DNA of 64,000 bases from Rhynchonema sp. JSB1_4. Taxonomy: Eukaryota > Nematoda > Chromadorea > Monhysterida > Xyalidae. The notes beneath the pieces were generated by a model that was given only the letters and a program-made list of their open reading frames with translations, was not told the DNA's origin and did not search any database. The stretch covers positions 1-64,000 of the forward strand of contig JASAMV010002350.1 of assembly GCA_030248065.1 (NCBI GenBank), given 5' to 3'. The position numbers were made by a program, and so were the translations under genes. Numbering within the stretch: position 1 is the stretch's first letter; each line of letters begins with the position of its first letter. Positions 10,827 through 21,400 of the stretch are shown one piece after another.

Positions 10827-12009
10827 TTTTTAGGCGATTTTCGGCGAAAATTTGGAAAAAGTACTATTTTTACCTCAATTTTTGGCCAAAATTGTATCAC
10901 AAAAACGGTGTTTTTTCGCCTTTTTGTGTGACCAAAATCATACCTCTCACGCTTCCGGTCCCAACCCCGCATCATACTTACCTCCCACACATGGGCCTGC
11001 CACTACACTGACTGACCCCTTTTAGGGGGGGGCTGTATTTTTGGGTGGGCTCTATTTTTGGGGGGTGCTGTATTTTTTCGCTGCCCAAAATCTCAAAAAA
11101 TGTTCTTAAAAATGCCTCTAAAATGGAGTTCTGTGCATGGGTGGGCACAATAGGAAAAAAACGGTTTTTTTTTCAAAAATATATTTTGCGGAAAAATACG
11201 CAAGTACAGTACACTATCCCCTATCTCCCCCTCCGGGTACACTATCTTCCCCATTTTTGCCTGCCATTTTTAGGCCTAAAATGGGCATTTTTAGGCCTAA
11301 AATGTGTGATTTTCAGGTCAATGTTCTCAAAAGTCGCCAAAATATCCTTTTTATGACGAATTTTTTCCAAAAAGGGGCAAAAATAGGTCAAATTTTCTCC
11401 CTCAAAAAGTGACTTTTTCCCGAATTTGGGTCTTCCCCCCCTTCCCCCCTTTGGGTCTTTTTGGGGGTATTTCTGGGAACAATTTTTTCAGGTTCGGGTC
11501 TGTGAATTAATAGCGGCCCCCCCCGGAATAGAGCCCCCCCCCCCGTAATAGAGCCCCCCAAAATGGGGTCAGTGAGTTAATAGAGCCCCCCCTTCTAGAG
11601 TTTAGGTTTTTACGGTATTTCATATTAATTTCAACACAATAGAACAAAACAAGCGAATGAAAATATCACTCGGCAGCAGAATCGAGCTCATCGACGTTTT
11701 TGAACGACGTTTTAAACACCGTTTTTGTGATACAATTGGGGCCAAAACATGAGGAAAAAATGGTGGTTTTTCAAAATTTTCGCCGAAAATCGCCTAAAAA
11801 TAAGTATTATGGGTGAGTCGCGATTTTTGTAAAAAAAATGAGGTATAAAAAATGTGGCGGTTGGTTAGTGTACCTTAGGGGGGATTCCCCTCCCCCCAGC
11901 CCCCAGGAACTACACTGCCCCCTGCCACTACTATGCTTGCGTATTTTTCCGCAAAATATATTTTTGGAAAAAAAAACGTTTTTTCAGAAAAAAGCCGTTT
12001 TTCCAAATA
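10827..12009. other. mosaic of truncated MITEs, no gene
   Basis: 11455-11618 is an inverted left half of the TA-flanked CCGTAAAAACC family. 11190-11420 matches the interior of the 8112-8487 family. A CCAGGAACTACACTG terminus lies near 11907-11919. The remainder is unassigned and I saw no coding signal. Confidence 0.55.
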
Positions 12010-12059
12010 CCGTAAAAACCTAAATACAGCCCCCCGGAATAGAGCCCCCCGTAATACAC

Positions 12060-12625
12060 CTAGGCCTGGGCACAATACCACTTTTGACACCCAATACCAA
12101 TACCCAATACCAATACCGGCCCTGTACCAATACCCAATACCCAATACCAATACCGAATTGGGGACCCAATACCAATACCGGGCGAGACCCAATACCAATA
12201 CCAATACCCAATACCAAATCAATACTACTGAAGTGGTTGGTATTGGGTTTGGTATTGGGTTGGTATTGGTATTGAGTATTGGGTATTGGGTTGGTATTGG
12301 TATTGGGTATTGGTCTTAGTATTGGTTTGGTATTGGGTTTTTGGTCTGGTATTGGGTTGGTATTGGGTTTGGTATTGGTTTGGTATTGGGTTTTGAGTCA
12401 GGTATTGGGTTTGGTATTGGTTTGGTATTGGGTTTTTCTGGGTTAGTATTGGGTATTGGTTTTGACCCAATACCTGGGCAAACCCAATACCAATACCCAA
12501 TACCAATACCAGGCCAGCTTCAATACCAATACCCAATACCCAATACCAGAAATAGACCCAATACCAATACCAAACACTGGTATTGGTATTGGGTGGTATT
12601 GGTATTGGGTATTGTGCCCACCCAT
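12060..12625. mobile_element. GGTATTG palindromic element, 566 bp
   Basis: The left end CTAGGCCTGGGCACAATACC and the right end GGTATTGTGCCCACCCAT form an inverted pair. Flanks are TAATACAC (12052-12059) and AAATACAC (12626-12633), 7 of 8 matching. The interior consists almost entirely of CCAATACC and GGTATTGG words in alternating-strand blocks. A non-coding element with strong hairpin potential. The 8-bp duplication suggests hAT mobilisation. Confidence 0.82.
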
Positions 12626-12941
12626 AAATACACCCCCCCCCAAAAAGGGGTCAGTGAATTAATGGAGCCCCCCCCCCCCAAAGTAACATCCCCTATACAG
12701 TAGTGTATTAAGGCTTGACAGTGGTGCACAGGTACATTTATGCACGTTTGTTGTTCGTTCAGAGCACATAGTACGCCTCTTATTGACGAATAGACACGAA
12801 TAAATGCGATTACAAGCGAAAAAAAACATCCTTTCAAACCCCTTTTTAGGGGTTTTTTGGGGTATTTCTAGGAACAATTTTTTCAGGTTCGGGTCAGTGA
12901 ATTAATAGAGGCCCGGCCCCCCCGGAATAGAGCCCCCCCGT

Positions 12942-13347
12942 CAGTGTAGTGGCAGGCAAATAGTTGCAAGGTACCCTTGGGGGGATGGATCCAGATGGTT
13001 GCAAGGTACCCCCCTACCCAGCCTCCGGGAGGTTGCAAGGTACCCCTGAGGTCCGAAAAAGGGTGTTTTTTGCATGCATTATACTGCAAATTTGGCCGAA
13101 AAATTGGTACTTTTTTGCATTTTGACCGAAAATTTCCCTAAAATACCTATTATATGGAGGTTCGCGATTTTTTGGGTTTTGAGGTCGAAAAACACCCATT
13201 TTTGCCTATAAAAACCATAAATTGATGGTTGCAAGGTACCCTCCGGGGTGGTTGCAAGGTACCTATCCTTCCCCCCATCCCCCCAAGGAGTGGTTGCAAG
13301 GTACCTACTCCTTAGGGGGGGGGGAATCCCCCCCAGCCACTACACTG
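12942..13347. mobile_element. hAT-like MITE, perfect 8-bp TSD CCCCCCGT
   Basis: The 406-bp element begins CAGTGTAGTGGCAGGC and ends CAGCCACTACACTG. CCCCCCGT is duplicated at 12934-12941 and 13348-13355. The interior repeats GGTTGCAAGGTACC about six times. It is nested in the TA-flanked MITE at 12010-13420. Confidence 0.9.
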
Positions 13348-13450
13348 CCCCCCGTAATTGAACCCCCCAAAATGGGGTCAGTGAGTTAATAGAGCCCCCC
13401 TTCTATTTAGGTTTTTACGGTATTTTTCCAGTGCTTAAGGATACCCACCA

Positions 13451-13826
13451 CAGTGTAGTTCCTGGGGGGGAGGGGGGGAGCCCCCCCCCCTAACGTACAC
13501 TAACCGCCGCGACCAAGGTACACTAGTACACTAACCGCCGCGCCAGGTGCACTAACCGCCTCAATTTTTGCCTAAAATCGGCATTTTTAGGCCTAAAATG
13601 GGTGATTTTCGGGTTCAATGTCAAAAGTCGAAAGTCGCCAAAATACCCTTTTTATAGAGAATTTTTTCCAAAAAGGGGCAAAAATCGGTCCAATTTTCTA
13701 CCTCAAAAAGTGACTTTTTCCTGGATTTGGGTCTTCCCCCCCTTCCCCCCAGGGAGGTACACTAACCGCCGCACGGAAGAAAGGGGTAGGTACACTAACC
13801 GCCGCGCCGGACCAGGAACTACACTG
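13451..13826. mobile_element. hAT-like MITE (CAGTGTAGTTCCTGG family)
   Basis: The ends CAGTGTAGTTCCTGG and CCAGGAACTACACTG are perfect inverses. GATACCCA occurs on both sides, but three bases (CCA) separate the left copy from the terminus, so the duplication is imperfect. The interior carries ACCGCCGCG and CCTAAAATGGGTGATTTTC words shared with the PRPF39 intron 1 fragment. Confidence 0.78.
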
Positions 13827-13930
13827 GATACCCATGGTCCAAAAACGCCTATTGTGGAGAAAATTTTATCGGGAAATGGCCTGAAACAGGCTAAATATGC
13901 CTTGGAGATTAAGAAGTGCTCATTTTGAAC

Positions 13931-15086
13931 CAGGGTTGTTTCAAAAAAACAGTGGCTAATTAAAAAAAAATTTTTTAAAAAAAATTTTTTTTTGAAGAGC
14001 CAGATATTCTGTTTTTTTTTAATTAAAAAACACGAGTTTTTCGGAAAAATAAAATCGCCTAATTCTTCCAAAAATGGCCTTTTTGAGGCATAATTTTTTG
14101 AAATTTTTTTCTAAGTTGGGTCAAATTTCCCAAAATCGCGCCTGCGGCGCTTAGTTTGACCGCCAAAATGACTCATAAAGAAGTGATGGACCTCAGTTTT
14201 TTTAAATGATAAGTCAGCGCATGCTTCTTCGGCACCATAGTTTTCTATATTGTAGCCCCACCAATCTGTGAAACGGTTATACAGAGCGTATAGAAACGAA
14301 TAGGCACCATGTGTACATACAAGTTGTACGTATACTGGCGCAGGATCATGAACAGAAACTTTTCATTTCATTCAGTGTCTTGAGAGCATCATTCACAGGG
14401 GCTCCATTTGGAGAATTCAGGTACCCGTACCGGATAATGCCAAGTACGCCCCCTGGGGCTTAGCTTAGGATTCACATCGAATATGAGGTTTCAATCAATT
14501 TCCCATATATGCCCGCACTTTGTATAAGCATGTGAGACATGAATAAAAATGTCTGCAGATGCGGCGCGCTTATTCAGAACAACTAATTTGTTTCCAGTGG
14601 CTGCTTTTTGGAGGAGCAGATTTGGAATTCTCCGGTACATCACTCCTTTGATCAGAACTTTACCAGCTACAATACATAAACGGTAATCGTTTCCTATGGT
14701 CGTTGAATCATTATCATCTATGTTTGGCACGTGAAATTTAGTATTCTGCGACAATCTACGCAGTTAGTCGCCACCATGTCCGCGTGATATTTATACTACC
14801 GACAAACACTGATAATAAAATGGTCGTGTCGAGTCCACGTCACGTTCAGATCCTGCTAGAATAACCGAATCGCCTTCGTGCATGCGTTGATGACCCCACG
14901 TGAGGGGTCACGTGACGAAATATTTTGAGTTTTCAAAAATTTTTGTGTAGCGCCTCCATTTCACCTGAAACGACGTTTGCGCAACTTTTTCTAATTAAAA
15001 AAATCTTTTCAAAAAAAAATAATTTTTTTTTGTGTTTTTTTTAAAAAAAAACAGTGCTCTAATAAAAAAAATTTTTTTCAACCCTG
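13931..15086. mobile_element. hAT-like element (CAGGGTTG family), TSD TTTTGAAC
   Basis: It begins CAGGGTTGTTTCAAAAAAA and ends TTTTTTCAACCCTG, with TTTTGAAC duplicated perfectly at 13923-13930 and 15087-15094. An internal AAATCGCGCCTGCGGCGCTTA word is shared with the 33032-33793 element. This is a longer member (1156 bp) and carries the minus-strand ORF at 14491-14754. Confidence 0.88.
14491..14754 (-). CDS. 87-aa ORF inside a hAT-like element, uncertain
   Basis: An open frame of 87 codons on the minus strand within the 13931-15086 element. The C-terminal part has a HVSH...KCGH arrangement preceded by a GVMYRRIPN stretch, which vaguely recalls the zinc-binding H2C2 segment in front of retroelement integrases. 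The spacing is not canonical and no catalytic core follows. It may be a captured or decayed fragment, or chance. No poly(A) signal or splice evidence supports it. Confidence 0.25.
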   Translation of the reverse strand: MSQNTKFHVPNIDDNDSTTIGNDYRLCIVAGKVLIKGVMYRRIPNLLLQKAATGNKLVVLNKRAASADIFIHVSHAYTKCGHIWEID

Positions 15087-15149
15087 TTTTGAACTGTTTA
15101 GTACCGACCGATTTACATTGGTTTTGACAACATCCTTTCGGAACCTTTG

Positions 15150-15350
15150 AAAATATCTCGGAAATTTTTGGAAAAAACCGTTTTTTTTCAAAGTTGCGAC
15201 TTGGAAAAACTTCCGAAAAAATAAAAACGTATTTTTCCGGGCCTCGAAAAAAACGGCTTTTTTCCGGCCCGCAAGTCCACATATAGTGTACCACCTGAGG
15301 GGGAGATAGCGTACCCGAGGCCGAGGGGGGACCCCCTTTCCCCCCAGCCC
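15150..15350. mobile_element. truncated CAGTG-family MITE at PRPF39 5' flank
   Basis: 15283-15350 is an inverted match to the left end of the 8112-8487 family (ATAGTGTACCACC, GGGGGAGATAGCGTACCCGAG). It ends about 95 bp before the PRPF39 start codon, so the proximal promoter or 5' leader region adjoins transposon-derived sequence. Confidence 0.6.
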
Positions 15351-15444
15351 CTGACCCTAACCACAGTCATTTGCAAACAGCAGAGCTCAAAGTCCAAACT
15401 CAATCAAACAATCTACTAAATTTTGAGTCGCCCAATTAATCGCA

Positions 15445-18400
15445 ATGAGTCGCGATCGTTCGACGAGCCGATCACCGAATCGCGATGTGCTCGACATTTG
15501 CTGGAAGCCCATCAAGGAAGACCCCACCAATTTCGATGCCTGGACGCATTTGTTGCAGTGTGTCGAACAAATGGTGGGTTGTTTGGCGTTGCTGTTGTGT
15601 ATGTGCGAAATGGGGGATGGAAGCTAAGAATGCGGTAAAAAAACGAATGAAATAGCTGAAAGGGAATAAATTGCAATGTGTTCAGCACCTTCGTTCGACG
15701 CACTTTATTTTGGCGGGCGCTGAACGCTGAGTTTCAGTTTTCTAAAATGTGGTTGCTGCAAGATCTTTGCATGTAACTGCGATAATTAACTAACGCTATT
15801 GTGTCTTCCTGATCACTCACCTCGTTTCTGTATTTGACAAAAGAACGGAAAAGTTTCACTTGGTTGTTCTTGTTCAGCTTTCTTTGAACGCGCTTCTAGT
15901 ATGGCCTAGCCTAGTTCTAGTGCACGAACCGCCGCGACCAAGATACACTAATACATTAACCGCCGTGTCAGGTACACAAAGCGCCTCAATTTTTGCCTAA
16001 AATAGGCGTTTTAGGCCTAAAATGGGTATTTTCAGGTCTAAGGATTTTCCATGTGGGCCAGCAAGGAAGGTTTCAAACTGATTTGCTGTTGAATATTTTT
16101 AAAATTTTGCTGTGTCATTTGTTGAAACCCGCTGCCACGATGGGGTTCCATTTCATCACGCAGATTAAGAACAGTATCGTGAATTCTTGACCTTTTGATC
16201 ATTGTTTTTAGGACGAGACGCGTCCGGCCCGCGAGGCATCAGTGATGTAGTTGGTCCGAGCAAGAAAGCTAGCTAGCTGGAGGGGTCCGGCACAAGAAAG
16301 CTAGCTAGCTAGCCGGGTACCCCGATTTGGGGGGGGTATTGGTCCAGAAGTCAAAAACAGGGGTATAAAATTTGGTCGAAATTATGCTAAAATAAGCCTT
16401 AAAATGCGTATTTTTGTGCACGTGTGAGAAAATTTGAACGAATTTGACCATTTTGGCCCATAAAATGGTCATTTTGGCACTAAAATCAACACTTTTCTTA
16501 CTTGATGACCGGAGCAAGAAAGCTAGCTAGCCAGTTTGGGGGGGGATGGGTTTCGGAGCAAGAAAGCTACCTAGCAGTTGGGGGGGGGGAATACCCCCCC
16601 CATACCCCCCCCCAACTACATCACTGCGAGGCATACGAGGACTTTCTCAAACGCTACCCATATTGTTACGGTTATTGGCGCAAATTTGCCGAGCTGGAAA
16701 GGAGACACAAACATTTCGATCGGTGCACAGAGGTAGATTAATGCGACCTGACTGATCTGGGGTCTTAGACTGTCTCTTTTTGGGTTTTTTTTATTCGGAG
16801 AAGGGTAAGGCATCAAACGAATGTATATTTCGGTATTTTTTGGAATCCAACAAAAATTTCTCGCCACTCAATGTTGACTGTGATAAGTGTGATCTTGTAA
16901 CTATACTTTCATCACTAATTTACTGCATGGTTTTATGCGTCGTTGGGAGCAATAAAGCAAAACAAACAAAATAGTGAGATCCTGATCAAATCAAAGGCGA
17001 CCGACAGACATGAAAACAAAAATTGGTGTTCTGCTCCGAACAGCTTTAGAAAATCGTTCATTTCTTCAACTGATCGTCGAAATTCATGTTTTTTGCAGAT
17101 GCAAAATTATTTCTCCGCTTTCATCAGGTCTATGAGCGCGGCGTGAAAGCGATTCCGTTGTGCTGCGATTTGTGGCTCAGCTATTTGGCGTTCTTCAAGG
17201 ATCACAAGAAGGAATCAGACTCGAAAGTGTCCAGCATCAGGCAGTGAGTTTGTTTGTCGGTTTTTTTTTTGAAAACCACAGCACTTTTTCGAAATTAAAA
17301 ATATTGCGCATCAGGGGAAAAGCTGTGTATTTTAGCATGGGCTTTACACGTGCGTGATTCTTCGGATGCCCAACGTGGGTGCTTTAATTTTTTGGGCGGC
17401 CTTACATAAAGACAAAAATAGAAGCGAGAAATAGGAAATGTTTTCTTTTCGCGTGAGAAATTTTCTCGTAAAATTTTGGCGAAGCTGGGAAATATGAAAT
17501 TTTGTTGTATAGCAAATTTCCAAATTCGCTGCCGCACAGTAAACTACGCCTCATAGTTAATGTTAAGTTATAAACCCGAACGCTAACCATGCTCGGTTCT
17601 GAAACATTGCTCGCAGCTGCCTGGCTGGCTGGCAAGCTGCGTGTGCGTTGGCTGTCCGAATGTTTCACAAGTTGATTTTCGGGTTTAGAACCTGACATTA
17701 ACTATGGCGCGTACTTCACTGTGCGGCAGCGAATTTGGAAATTTACTATATAAGTATCAATACGGCTTGCTCGCAGCATTTGAGCTTAATCCACAATCAG
17801 GCAGACCTAATTTTGACCCCGGGAACGTTCTGCGTTGCGTACAGGATGGTTGTGCAGCATGAAATGCATCTGTTACTAAAAGCACTGTAGTTCCGAACGA
17901 AAAAAAAACGGAAAAATAGGTATTTTAGGCCTAAAATTGGCACTGTAAGGCCTAAAATGTGTGTTTTTAAGGTTAACGTTGTCAAAAGTCACCAAAATAC
18001 CCTTTTCATGAAGATTTTTTTTGCAAAAAGTGGCAAAAACAGGCCAAAATTTCTGCCTTAAAAGTGACTTTTTCTGAATTTGGGTCTTCCCACTTCTATG
18101 GGTGGGCAGGGCACAATACCCATTACCCAATACCAGTACCACCCAATACCAATACCAGTGTTTGGTATTGGTGTTGCGTCTAATTCTGGTATTGGGTATT
18201 GGTATTGGTATTGAAGTTGGCCTGGTATTGGTATTGGGTTTGCCCAGGTATTGGATCAGAACCAATACCCACTACTAATCCAGAAAAACCCAATACCAAA
18301 CCAGTACGGAAAAATATTTGGAATATATACGGAAAAATTTCCGAAAAAACCGGTTTTTTTAGTATAAATATTTCTCAAAATATAGCAACTATAACTAGCG

Positions 18401-21400
18401 CGTACATTGGGACGAAATATAGAAAACACAAAAGAAAACAATCAACTGCTTATTTTATCCCTGCAAGATGGTGCGTTACCAGAACGAGATTAGTTTCTAA
18501 ATCCGGGGCAGCGGAACTCAGCATAGTGTTTGAGTTCGTTTGGAAAATAAATGGAAGAAAATGGGGAATACAGTCTTTTTAGAGGTTACCATTACGATGA
18601 AACTATCGTTTTTTAGTCTGTACGAGCGCGCGGTGCAAGCCGCTGGACTGGACTTTCGCAGCGACAAACTGTGGGAGGATTACATCAGTTGGGAAATGAC
18701 CGCGGGCAGACTGACCGAGGTGTTGTTGTTGTATGACCGAGTGTTACGCGTGCCGACGCAGATGTACAGCGCGCATTTCGACAGGTACCACTACGGTCGT
18801 GGGGCATTTGTGACGGTATGGGGCCGAGCGACGTGAATTTCGCCACATGGAAATCGCCACATGGATTTTGGGCCAAAGGGCGATGTTCGCCACTGTCCAT
18901 TTCAGACCATGTTTTGCCCAAATGCATTTGTACAGACGATCAATTTTTAGCCGGGAAAAAATATCCGAAAGAAAATGCTATATTTTGGTGACTGTAGTTT
19001 TCCAGAAAAATAGCAAATTACATTGTCTTGATTTTTTTAGATTCCAAGACTTCGTCAATTCCAATGCGCCCGACAAAATTTTGCCTGAAGACGAGTATGC
19101 GAGCATATACAAGGAGGTGAAGAAGAGAATGGACGAGAAAAGCTGCGAGGTTTACGTTGGTATGTCTTTGTTTGGAGTGCAATTATGCAAATGTTCCCGT
19201 TTTCGGATTTGATGGCTTTTTTTGAACTCGTCGTTTGATTTGTTATCGAGTACGTAAAACTATTTTTATATCGTTTTGTTTCCAGTGATCGGATCGGTCT
19301 TTGTTTGTTATCTGTTCTTATTAGGTTCCCTTTCGAAATTTCGTTTTCACCCGTCCTCAGTATATTTGTTTTTAAACGTTTTCACAGAATGAAAATTGGT
19401 TGTCTTGCTTTGCATGGCCCGCCACAATTCCTTCCAACGGGAATAGTTTTCTTTTCTTATTGTTTTAGTGGAGGAAGTGCAAGTGACGGAGGATGGCCGT
19501 GAACTGAATGGCGAAGTAGACACACCGGTCAAAGTGGAGATCAAGACCGAGTATAGGAAACGGGTGTGTTTTTTATTTTTTTTAACTGGTTTGCTGTTTT
19601 AATCACTTTTTTACCGTTTTCGGACTTTAATGCGCTGTTTTTTTTTCGCAGTAAAACGGAAGAGAAAATGAACGTTTGTTATATTTCAGTACAACGACGA
19701 AGCGCTGAAAATGTTCCGCGTATCGATTTTGGACGACCGACGAAAAGTGCATCTGTCAACCGAGCATGAAGTCAGCAAACGATGGACTTATGAAGATGGG
19801 GTCCGTTCAGCTACTGTATACTTTTATTCTGCCGCAATATTCGAGGCTTTAGTTTACACCCAATGGCTATTGTGTGCTGCAGCTGTCCTGACTTGATCAT
19901 CAGTTGCCTTGACCTTTTTTGTGTTTTGGATATTGGCTTTGGTCATCGCACCAAGTTTGACCGCCGTAAAAGTTTGGAGTCGACATGCTGGTAGGCTACT
20001 TTTACGGTGGCTCAGCGTCAAAATCAGAAACATTTCTAAGATTTAAGGGCAAACTACGATTCCCGCGTTAATCTTGCAGATCAAACGTCCGTATTTTCAC
20101 GTCAAGCCGCTGGAACGCTCGCAGCTGAAAAACTGGCGATCATATATCGATTTCGAGATCACACAGAAGGAGCATGAACGAGTGGTGATATTGTTTGAAC
20201 GATGTTTGATCGCGTGCGCACTCTACGAGGATATGTGGCTCAGGGTGGGTGGTGGACTCACTTGATCTGTTCATAAGATCCTTATACCTTGAATTTATTT
20301 GGTCGGTCGCTTTTTTCTTGTGCGTGTGAGTTTTGTTTTGATTTTCGATTTGAACGAAACGTTTTCACGGGGACATGGAGCCTATCATTCAATGCAAATC
20401 GTTCATTGACGTTTATGAGAACACTGAAACATTTTGTGACTTTTTGACGACGGCATGCGGCCTACCAGGCCCGTTCACAGAAACCTCGTTGCACAAACGT
20501 AAACTTAAGAGAAGATTTGGCCTGCGATTTTCTCATTTATGTAAATGTTTTTGTTATTCGTTGTCTGTGGGCAGGGCCGTTCTCACTGAAAGAAATTGTG
20601 TCTGAGCCACAAAAGCCCCGGGCCTGTGTACCAACCACAGAGCGATATTACATAGACGGTCTACAACTGGCCATTGCTGCATCCACAAAGCTATTGGCTG
20701 TATATTTGCATTTCTAAATTTGACTCTTCCCGTATTTGCAGTACACGCGCTATCTCGAGAAGCACGGCAGCGATGCAGATACCGTACGCGATGTGTACCG
20801 TCGGGCGTGCAATGTGCATCTGGTCAAGAAACCGACACCACATTTGGCATGGTCGGCGTTCGAAGAGAAAAATGGTATTATCATTATTGATCGAATGATG
20901 ATCCAGACTGCTAGTTTGACGATTATCGATTTTATATTTACATTATCTTTATTGATTGATCAGCTAGTGTATGTTTGTCGCTATACTTCTGCTGCTAATG
21001 CTGCAGATCGGAATCGGTGATGTGACACGATGTGAGGTTGTGATTTGTAGATTGATTGATGACCAAATTATGTGCCGTAATCGATTCTGATCAATATCGT
21101 GATTGATCTAGTGATCAGTGTGTGATATACATACATGTGATCCAAAATGTCACCCTAAGCTGATCACAACAACGAATCAGATGACTACGGGTAAACAACG
21201 GACACAACGCGTTGGTGAAGTGAATTCAGGCCCGCTCACGAGCTGGGCACTCGCTATTTTAAGCCTAGGCCCGCTGTTGTTAGGTCTCCAACTGATGTGA
21301 TACTGCATGCGAAACCAGTGATATGTAGTCACTCAAAGCTCCGGGCCGCAGTTCTTATGACACAACCTCAAAAAGCTTTTGAGAGCAGGAAGTAAGAGGT

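Larger units (their letters stand above)
12010..13420. mobile_element. TA-flanked MITE carrying two nested insertions
   Basis: It begins CCGTAAAAACCTAAATA after TA (12008-12009) and ends with the inverse before TA (13421-13422). Subtracting the insertions 12060-12625 and 12942-13347 and their duplications leaves about 430 bp, the size of the 434-bp copy at 5784-6217. Orientation is opposite to that copy. Confidence 0.85.

Noticed and set aside
19285..19470. Extra PRPF39 exon after 19285
   Set aside because: The join from 19159 to 19469 is in phase and adding the segment would break the frame.
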